Part shown: positions 55,515 through 64,000 of the stretch, piece by piece | Numbering within the stretch: the stretch's first letter is position 1 | Layout of the letters: every line of letters starts with the position of its first letter | Origin: Plectrocnemia conspersa | Taxonomy: Eukaryota > Arthropoda > Insecta > Trichoptera > Polycentropodidae | Assembly (NCBI GenBank): GCA_009617715.1 | Contig: VTFK01000370.1 | Location: forward strand, 186,001-250,000 | Direction of reading: 5' to 3' | Length of the DNA stretch: 64,000 nucleotides | Program-made: the position numbers and the translations under genes | The notes under the pieces: model-generated | Databases searched by the model: none | Told to the model about the DNA's origin: nothing | What the model saw: only the letters and a program-made list of their open reading frames with translations

Positions 55515-57095
55515 AGCCGAAAACTATTTTATGCTTTTTTTTCAAATGAAAAAGTTAATTTATAAATATTTGTCAAAAATTAATTATTGTTGCTTCTTTT
55601 GTTGAAATTTTGTTATCATCTTAATTTTGAATATCGAAAATTGGTGAAAACAATGCATTTATTTCATTCGTTGCTTCAAATCTATATTTAAAATCGCTAA
55701 TAATAAACTCTTAAGCACGAAAATTCTCAGAAATTCCAAAATGTTCTTAGCTTTGAAAAACTTTTCTGTTATTTTCTGTTACTGTTAGTTATCATTAAAT
55801 ATCAAATACTAATTATATTACATGAAGAATAAAATTATATATAATCCCAAAAAATAATTTCTCAATGAAGGATATTACTCGGCAAAATTTTTTGCTCAAA
55901 CACTGTCATCAATAGTATTTTTTAAGACCTGAAATATTTTATAAGAGCTTTCGTTGTATTCAAATCTGATGAAGTTAACTTTATAGACATCTTTGCGAGA
56001 GAAACATTTAATACTAGATGTACTCAAGGATAATGTTTAACAATAGGTTGCACGGCTTGAATTCTTTCACTACACTTTGTATTTATTTAATTTTGAAGTG
56101 GTTGATTATCGCGGCATTGACTCCTACTTGATTTAAAGAAAAGGCACTTAGAGGGCACTTTTGTTCTTCTCTAAAATTTGAGATTTAACTCTATATATTT
56201 CGCCACACATATTCGGGCCATTATCGTAGCCTTGTGAACGGCAAACTTGAAGAGATATACTATTTTTTACAGTTTCGAAAATTTTTTCTCCAGTTTTTTC
56301 AGTCAAGTTCATGAACTCTATGAAACTTCATTAACTTCGAATTCATTCGAATCTTGATTTCGTGATCAATATCAGAGAATTTAAACATTTGATCAATATA
56401 TGAAATATCTAGAGATGCATCTTCTATTATTCTATTATAAATCTCTTTTTTTTTGTTCTAGAATTGTTTGAACTACTTTTTTAGCACACAAGCTAATAAA
56501 ATAATTTTGAGAATGGCACGACAACAAATGTTTTTGTTCTCTCGTGTTTGTTTCTTTAACTAGATTTTTTTAATTTTTGCGAGATATTGGCGTGCTACCT
56601 CATTATATTTACCAATTAATTCTAAAACTATTTTTTAAGAAATTTCCATTGTGAAGATTTCTAATTAGTGTGCTGTCCCCCCCAAAGCTCTAGATATCTA
56701 GATGATAAAAATAATACTACGTTAATAAAACATTGTAAGACTGCTTTTAATTTGATCATCTCACATGAATTTGCAATTGTAAATTTGTATCGATGGCATG
56801 TCCTTTTAACGATTCCAACAGAAATTTCCAAATCAAATATTGTTTTTTTCTGTTCAGCATTATTTTCGTAAAATGGCAAAATATCGTACAACTGTTTCCA
56901 ATGTTTATTTCTGGGTGAAAAACCATACATAGCTAAATTGCTTAAATTTCTATTGTTTTAATTGCAAAACATTTTCATGGTAAGCAGTAGTTTCTTCTAC
57001 TTTACACCATGTTTTTATTATTCTCGTCGAAAATACATTCTACATATTTCATTTCTTATTTTAGTATAAATCATTGAATTTTTAAAGTCTCTACC
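55515..57095 (-). mobile_element. ZMYM1-like hAT transposase relic
   Basis: Minus-strand fragments follow the family order across many frameshifts and stops. At about 56,895-56,930 is MYGFSPRNKHWKQLYDIL (end of the TTF-type domain, family GFNDWRHLxxxL). At about 56,670-56,710 is LSSRYLELWGGQHTN (family FLAxxNLALRGH). At about 56,590-56,640 is VLELIGKYNEVARQYLAKIK (family GNFLELLxLLAKYDPV). At about 56,375-56,410 is DISYIDQMFKFSD, and at about 56,280-56,320 MNLTEKTGEKIFETV. At about 56,205-56,250 is CRSQGYDNGPNMCGEIYRV, a near match to the hallmark GxGYDNGANMxG containing a catalytic Asp. At about 55,640-55,690 is YRFEATNEINALFSPIFDI, resembling the C-terminal region before the dimerisation domain. 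The dimerisation domain itself is not visible. A long but dead copy. Confidence 0.8.
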
Positions 57096-57985
57096 GGTAA
57101 TATCTTTTATTAAATCTTTATAAATATTTGTGAGTTCTCAAAAGCTGATTGTTTGTACTATAACTTATTTGAGATTACTCCAAGCCAAGTACAACAGCCA
57201 TATATATATATTATAGATTCATTTGCATGTTATATTAATATTTTTAAAATGATTTAATGAATTTCAATTTATTTATCCTAACTATAAACACCAGTATAAC
57301 TAGCGGAACAAGAGGATCTCATTTTAGTTTGGAAAGATATAATTTATAATAAACCAAATTTCTTGGATTAAAGTATTTTATTAGGTTTATCACTCATTTT
57401 TTTCATTCTACTAAATATGCTGGTGTGTACATATTATAATAATATATAATATTAAAAAAATATAGAAGTCGTTATTTTGTATAATTAAAACTGGATTTTA
57501 TATTGCAAGTTTATTCAAAACTAGAATCAAATGTGAAAAAATAATATGGAAAAAGTAATACGTGTGACTGTTGTTTCATTTGATTGGCAGAAATAACATA
57601 AAATATTAAATATAGTGTTATGTTATAATTTCTAGCTGTACATATTGTAATCTAAATAATAAAATATTCGGACATACCTTGTTTTGAAATTAAAAGTATC
57701 TGAATCGTTGTTTCACTCTTCACTCAGGCACATCCGAAAATATAATAGATTATGAAATAGGTACTACCATAGTTTCGTAAATTCACACATCTGTTTAAGA
57801 TTAAAACGGTTTCTTTTGGGATCGATTTTCTCGGTTTCAGATCTTGGAAGTATACCCTTAACCATCATAAAAATAAATATGTAGAATTCGGCTCTTCGCA
57901 AAAAATTGCATTTTAGATATTTCTGAAAATATTTTATTAATTAAATCATATCTCGATTGATATAATGTATTTGAAAAACATGTTT
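57096..57985. other. AT-rich sequence, nothing identified
   Basis: AT-rich. It may include the 5' end of the hAT element, but no terminal repeat was found. Confidence 0.45.
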
Positions 57986-57989
57986 GTAA

Positions 57990-58335
57990 TATTTTACATT
58001 TTAATTAATTAATAAATTAATTTAAATTATATAAGACCATATGCGTGCACTTATTGGGTCTTTAATTTATTTACTTGCCCTTCTGATTAAATTTGTTTAT
58101 ATTCTAAAAAAACATTGTATTGCCCTGAAACAAATAATAATCATAAGGAACAAAATCTGGAGAGTTAATTAAATACTTAATAACATCCCTATTCATTTAT
58201 TTTAGCTTATGTTATGTCATCATCGCGACATGATGTAGCGCATTGTGATGCTGAAAAACTACCCCCTTTCTGTTTACCAATTGAGGTTAAACTTTTTTAA
58301 GATGGGACATAAACGACCCCATATTTCATGGTTTA
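57990..58335 (-). mobile_element. mariner (DD34D-type) transposase relic, copy 2
   Basis: On the minus strand at about 58,200-58,285 the translation is LVNRKGVVFQHHNALHHVAM, matching family LVNRKGVVFHHDNARPH with the second catalytic Asp (HDN) changed to His. At about 58,105-58,160 it continues with INSPDFVPYDYYLFQ, matching YSPDLAPSDYHLF and keeping the third catalytic Asp. Several stops and one frameshift are present. It is a different subfamily or a more diverged copy than the one at 37.6-38.1 kb. N-terminal domain and terminal repeats are not identified. Confidence 0.75.
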
Positions 58336-60300
58336 TATAATACTTTTTAAAAAATTAAATTATTCAATTCATATTTTATGTTATGTAAAAATAGGTTGCA
58401 CGTGTGTTATGATTTTTAATTAATTCTAGGCACATATTGATTTTAAATATTTATTTGTATTAAAATGTGTCTTTAGACATTTTTGTGTGTATTTTGGAAT
58501 ACAAATAAAAGCAGGTATAACACAAAACCTTTTAGTCCGTTTGCACATATGGTACAAAAGGACAGTAAATGGGTAAAATATTGATTTTATCTAATGAGTG
58601 CGTTCTTATATGGAACAAGCTTTGTTACTAAATAGTGACTCACCAATGTTAGCCCAACTTTTAAATTATTTAGTTGATACATCTTTCTCTTCAGTGATAT
58701 TCAGGTTCATTTATCTTTATATAAGTGTACGAATTCTTGTTTATGCATATTTGATACATTACTGATAACAGAATTCCATTATTGTAATGTAGAAGAAAGC
58801 GAAAAAAATAAATAAAATTGAACCAAGGGAAGTACCTATTCAATCCTATTCAATAAGATAGGAATTTATAATGTTAATGAAGATGATAGATTTGATTATT
58901 TTGAATGAATTTATTCTGTGGAACAAAAAAAAATTACAAATTATGATTGAAAGATAATAAAATATTTTTAGGGGAATTAACAACAGGCTTAATAAAACAA
59001 AAATATTTAGATAGTCGTAAAATCAGTTGTAAAGAGTATTACAGACACAGCATGGCTTCGAATTATACAATAAATTCACAAATAATATTCCTCCTTCAAC
59101 ATTCAACCAATCAGTGACTCAAGGGACAAGAAACAGATAAAGCTTTTGACCCAGAAACAAGGGCAGGAAATCAAAAGTTCGATGCAATAACAGTAATAAA
59201 TCAATTTGTGTGGCGCATAGAAGCCAATGTAAAAAAATATACGATTTACGCATGTACATATATATATATATATATATAATTATTTGTGCTAATATTTTCT
59301 ATATGTATTTTTTTGGTAATAGATAAAAAATTTAGATTAGACATATGGGGAAAAATAATTTTTAATTTATATGTAATTATATTATTTATATTTTTATACG
59401 AAAGATTGAGAAATTGAACTCTTTCAGAAACAATGTTGTAATAGGGTATACAATATTATAGTTGGGTATAAAAATCTATATTATAAATGCATATAAAGTT
59501 TTGTCAATGTTTATTTGTTAGAACAACGCGAAATTTTTATATCCCATCCACTAAAGGATAAAAGTAGTGTTTAATTTTGTTAATTGCTCATTGTAATTTA
59601 TAGTATACAATACCTTTCCAATTCCAACATACACAAAATATTAATTCTTTGCATTGTTTTAGCTTTCACATTTACATTGTATTTTGACGTGGTTTAGTAT
59701 TCATTATGAACTTCAACTTGTAATCATAAGGCTTCGAAGGCTGTTCAGAACTAAATTTATCAACCAATGAAATCTCCGGTTTGGAGTTTGTAAACCACCT
59801 CTGTATCAGTCAAATTTTAGTAGCATAAATTAAGGTGTAATTTTTTTTAATAAATTACGTCCAATATATAAAGCTACATTATTTAGTCATTAGGTACAGA
59901 ACTATATCAAGTTTGTAATTTTTTTATCTGAATAATTGACTACGTTAGTTAACATCAAAAATATGTACATATATATGATCATATCTTTTTTTATTACAAC
60001 TATTACAAGTTATAGTTTTTAGCTCATTTGTGTCCCAGTTTTATTTAAATAAAGAAATGTATACTGCCTTTGCTTTTACTAAAGTACTAAATTAAAATTA
60101 ATGTTTTATTATTTAAATGCTATTGTGGTTATTCTTAAAAAATAATATTTATAAATTTCCATGGATTTTTTTTATATGTATATACGTTATATGTATAATA
60201 TCTAAACAAAAATATTTCACATTATGTTATATTCCCTGTGTTGCTGGAAGGTTTATGTGAGGTTTTGTTGCTCCTAGTTCACTTTACCATCCAACATGTG
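58336..60300. other. AT-rich sequence with (TA)n
   Basis: A TA microsatellite of about 22 bases lies at 59,257-59,278. A slightly more complex patch at 59,040-59,220 has no recognised product. Nothing else. Confidence 0.5.
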
Positions 60301-61215
60301 GTGTTGTGAGTTCCGTTACATTTTATGCGTTATTGGCTTTACTGTTTCCATGGCTTCGTGTCATCATATATTTTAAAATATATATTATTTTTTTTATTAA
60401 AAAAACTAAATTACCATTTTTTTCTTCCTACGCGTATTTTTCACAGTGTTGCACTATCGCTTTGAGCCTTTATTTGATATTGCCAAAACATTTCATTACA
60501 TTTTTTCCGGAAAGTAAACATCTACGTCTCGGAAAAGTGGGCTTCTATTCTCGCTATTTCGACTCGGAAAAGGTGTTCTTCGGAATAAAACTCCGTCAAA
60601 ACCTCAAAAGCGTATAAGCGAGAAAGTTTTGCGGTTTGTTGTTCCGCGACCCAAAAATAAATTAGATATCTTGAACGGGAAAAAATTAAAAAAAAACGCT
60701 GTCGCTTCGAAATTGCTTCGCATCTGCCAAAGATAATAAAATGACGATCGAATAAAAAATTGTACTATATTTAGAAAATATTTATCGATACAAGTATGAT
60801 CAATCCATATTTACGCTAACGTAAAATTAATTCATTTTTGGTCTATAGAAATATATTATAACAATAATGTATTATATATTTTGTATATATGTTTCAAGTT
60901 TCTCCATTCGAGCATAAAACAATCCAAGTTAACGAGGACTTTGTGTAGAACCCTCGTTATTTTTTCCGCATTATTTGTATACACTGACATAAATCCCTTG
61001 TTACGTTTTCGGTTGGTTCAGCGAGCTCTACATTAACTTATTAACGGCGTTGTTCAACCCCGATTTGATATTAACTCACGCTGCCAATTTTCTTGAAAGA
61101 AAGAGAAATTTATGCCAAGCGATTCATTTGCGAAACTTTGAAAATAAATAAGTTCTGCGGAGTAATCGTCCGAGTCACCAAAGTGGGGAAGAAAGTAGCT
61201 AACTGCAAGGGTTTT
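60301..61215. promoter_or_regulatory. Two GC-richer islands
   Basis: 60,470-60,740 and 60,950-61,210 are complex and GC-richer. The first contains AACCTCAAAAGCGTATAAGCG near 60,600. The plus frame ending at 60,617 (about 103 codons) is hydrophobic and unrecognised, and most of it lies in T-rich sequence. Candidate enhancers by composition only. Confidence 0.2.
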
Positions 61216-62155
61216 CATTAAAAGAACACTGAAATTAACAGACTCTCCTTCAGTTTTTTAAAATGCAGATTTAGCTTTAAATTAAGTTACTTTTAAACAG
61301 TTTTGCATTTAATAACATTTTTTAAGTATAATAATATACTAATATAAAATAGATATTTTGATGTAATATATGAATGTTTATTATTAACAACATACTTTAA
61401 AGATTATTAAATGAACAATTTTCATTTTTATAATGATAAATTAAATTTTTACAATTAAAAATATTAAAACAACCACAATGAAAGTATTTATCATTTTAAC
61501 AGAATTTTAGATGCATAAATTGGCGTGACTTTAGCCATGGTTGTAAATCGAGTTGGCTGCATTGCCTCGTGCAAAATAACATGTTTTACTAGTTTTCATT
61601 GCATTATCCATCAGTAAGTTTGAGGTTCCATAGAATTCCGAGTTCCGAGAATGTAATGAAAATTGCATTTAAAATCGTCTATTCAATTCTTGCGAGAAGT
61701 CTACAAATATAACAAAGTTGAGCACAGCAACATATTTTACGCTAAGTCATGGTTTTTTGAATTACAAGATATATTCGAAAATTAAATATTCAAGTACTAA
61801 TATTTTTTTACTTAGTTTGCAACATTGTTGTTTTCATTGTAATAACTGAGCAGAATTTAAAAATATTTTTTGGACCTTTCTCGTATTATTCATGTATAAC
61901 CTGCTTTATTATTTACTTATAACCTACGTGATTAATTTAATTAGAATACGTATGTTGACCACTAGCACTAAATTAAATATTTTTTTCATATATTTCATAA
62001 ACTTTGGTATGCAAAAACACAACAATTAAAACAAACATTAGAAGTTGTTTAAGAGGAGGTTATTTGAATATGTTTCAAAACTACCCCCAGAATGTGTACG
62101 TACAGGGTGGCTAAATCGAATTAATCTAACCAACACAGTTGTGACGAAATTCGTG
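61216..62155. other. AT-rich sequence, nothing identified
   Basis: AT-rich with a slightly more complex stretch at 61,540-61,700. No recognised element. Confidence 0.5.
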
Positions 62156-62600
62156 TACACTCGCGTTAATTGAGAGCCGGATCACGTGATCAATCCGGAG
62201 ACGGAGAAGAGAGATATCCGGACAGATCCCGGATAGTTTACTCGGTGTATTCCGAGGCAGTTACGAATATCTGGGTGAAGCCGTAAGTTATGGCCGGTCC
62301 GTAATCTTGGCCGCCTATTATTCACCCTCGGTGGGTAGATGGACCTCATCCCGGTGAAGCGGTCCCGAAAAAGAAATGTATTCGCACGTAGCGAATCGAT
62401 CATAACGAGAAGGCCGGGTGGGAATGATATTTCGGGTCTTATTGATCCCCGAGGTCGATTGGCCCGGGGTTGTGATTTGTGTTCGGACAAGGGAAAGCAA
62501 GGTCAAGGGTAGTTTGGTCGAGATTGAGTCGCTTTAGGGCGATCAACTGAGCCTTTCAAATATTCGGCCGGAATTAAGGCAATAATACCCTAATGGAAAT
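62156..62600. promoter_or_regulatory. GC-rich island with E-box palindrome and FTZ-F1-like site
   Basis: GATCACGTGATC at 62,180-62,191 is a perfect palindrome around an E-box, nested in CCGGAT (62,177-62,182) and ATCCGG (62,193-62,198). CAAGGTCA at 62,498-62,505 matches the SF-1/FTZ-F1 monomer site. GCCGTAAGTTA near 62,280 could be a plus-strand splice donor. The minus frame (62,182-62,490, 102 codons) is arginine-rich without a recognised domain. This is the sharpest compositional island in the right half. An unrecognised leader exon on the plus strand cannot be excluded. Confidence 0.3.
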
Positions 62601-63635
62601 TTCAGCAGTAGTATTCAAAAAAAGAGCAGATAAATCGAATTGCGACCTTCCAAAAAAAGCAAGGAACGATTTTATTCAAGATGTGAATTATCTCTTAACA
62701 ATATTTATTTGTATTTATACAAGAAAAAATGTTATATAAAATTGAATTTAATTTAAAGTGGTTTCTTGAATAAAAAATATGGAATATTTTTACTCTGTAA
62801 TATGAACACCCAGAAAGTTTAAATAAAGTAGACTCGATTCCACTCAACAAGTATGCTTACTAAGCTGAGTTTTAAAACAACCAATTCAGTTTTTAGACCG
62901 CCAGTATCATATATAATTATAAGGAATAAAAAATATTACACAATCAGCGAAATTAATCAAGCCATCTGTATTTGGAACTCTGCCGAAAAAAATAAATAAA
63001 TTCTAAAATTAAGGATGTTTCAGGCTTTATTTTGCATTAATTCGTGGAGGGACATAAGTAATGTTCTTAGGAATTAAATTAGATTAATGTACATTTAAAT
63101 CATAATTTAGCTAGCTCTCGATATTTGTGAGATATCAGCGATATGTGTATTAAATAATGTTTTTTTGGTAAATCGTTGCGTACTACCACAATAGTTTAAA
63201 CTATACTGACTAGGGATTATATGTCAAAACAACAGGAATTCAAAAATATTTTGTAGTCTCGGGTCCCGGGAATTGAAAAATCCCGAGAATTCAGAATCTG
63301 GAAAAAATCTGTCTTTAAATTACAATTAATAACATTATAAAACCTTGTAAAATTTTGCCATTTCTCTTTAACAATTTAAAATGTTATATAAAATAATATT
63401 TATTTAAAAGTCTGATCAATTTCATACAATACAAAAAAAATTAAATATTTTTTATGAATATATTGCCATTTTGATTAGATTTTAATTTAAACAAATTTAA
63501 TGTTACTATCTAATGTTAACAAACTAATAATTAAATTTACATTTTTTTCTTACCTACAGATACTATTATTATTAAAGTTATTAAATTATTGTTAGGAAGA
63601 TTTGTTTTAATCATGGGAAACTTTTTGACGGCGAG
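62601..63635. other. AT-rich sequence, nothing identified
   Basis: AT-rich; TCGGGTCCCGGGAATTGAAAAATCCCGAGAATTC-type phrasing near 63,259 contains short CCCGGGA and CCCGAGA repeats. No element assigned. Confidence 0.45.
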
Positions 63636-63639
63636 TTAT

Positions 63640-64000
63640 AGTAGCCATAATTTAAAACTTACAACTTCTACCGGAAGTAATAATAAATTAAAACTTATCG
63701 GAAAGCGAAAGAACGCGCTTAAAAACGATTTTATTTTCCACTAATTTTTATCTTATTATTTTGTTATGCGAGCTATATTTCATTTTACGAAGTTGCTCCT
63801 CTAAAGATGTAAATTTATTATTGCACTTTATAGCGTGAAATGCAAATATGCGCCTCGTTATAACTCAAATTGTATTAATACTGCACATCATACGTATTAT
63901 TTTATATGCAGTAGCGCTGAAATAAATAGGTACAGTGACAAATATGCAAACGCTCGTTATAAAGTAATATTCTTTATTTGTCACAGACGAAGGTAACAAA
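63640..64000. promoter_or_regulatory. Mildly GC-richer segment at window end
   Basis: Complex sequence with repeated CTCGTTATAA phrases near 63,853 and 63,952. It runs off the window. No coding evidence. Confidence 0.15.

Noticed and set aside
62182..62490. 102-codon arginine-rich minus-strand frame.
   Set aside because: Arginine richness follows from CG content read in this frame; no domain, no splice context.
1..64000. CRISPR arrays, bacterial operons, rRNA, functional tRNAs, mitochondrial or viral insertions.
   Set aside because: No regularly spaced identical repeats, no dense coding, no conserved rRNA stretches, no foldable tRNA and no recognisable organelle or viral genes were seen on either strand.

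Overview
The window is AT-rich eukaryotic DNA, most probably from an insect. The evidence is long AT-rich stretches with A/T homopolymers, decayed transposons of the kinds common in arthropods (jockey-like non-LTR elements, mariner, Tc1/mariner with a DDE_3-type end, piggyBac, ZMYM1-like hAT), several MITEs, and one candidate 5' exon written in the A- and GTG-rich style of insect leader sequences. The order of insect cannot be fixed from sequence alone. I see no complete protein-coding gene, no rRNA, no functional tRNA, no CRISPR and no prokaryotic operon. It looks like a gene desert or a very long intron.

Layout. 0.6-9.2 kb holds three jockey/CR1-type reverse-transcriptase relics (about 0.6-1.5, 3.3-3.6 and 6.8-7.0 kb) and a Tc1/mariner-superfamily relic (8.5-9.2 kb). 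10.5-15.7 kb is AT-rich DNA with GC-richer islands, a hairpin, an 18-base perfect palindrome and a 137-bp Tc1/mariner-type MITE with TA target duplications. A piggyBac transposase relic lies at 15.9-16.4 kb. It is followed by the best candidate for real gene structure, a leader-like exon ending in ATG plus a short frame and a consensus splice donor at 17,050/17,051. From 18.3 to 27.7 kb is a repeat-rich zone: a 15-bp minisatellite, a tRNA-like fragment, three copies of one MITE family, two same-strand copies of one LINE family sharing an exact 24-base 3' segment, a long (TA)n tract with duplicated flanks, and a GC-rich block with an unassigned 126-codon frame (24.04-24.42 kb). 28-36 kb has GC-rich islands plus a 39-codon relic with a DLxxxLPTPKL-like motif. 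A mariner relic sits at 37.6-38.1 kb, a pogo-like end near 39.7 kb, another RT relic at 41.9 kb, a seventh LINE fragment at 50.7-51.0 kb, a 24-bp minisatellite beside a long hAT relic at 55.3-57.1 kb, and a second mariner relic at 58.0-58.3 kb.

Scattered through the AT-rich sea are 200-700 bp GC-richer islands with unbroken complex sequence, palindromes and recognisable factor-like motifs (SOX, POU octamer, FTZ-F1/SF-1-like, forkhead-like, GATA-like). The simplest reading is a regulatory landscape: one upstream exon followed by a long intron or intergenic region with conserved enhancers and accumulated dead transposons. The enhancer reading is inference from composition and motifs; only cross-species comparison can confirm it. 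The transposon calls rest on translated motifs I recognise from family knowledge, read through frameshifts and stops by eye.
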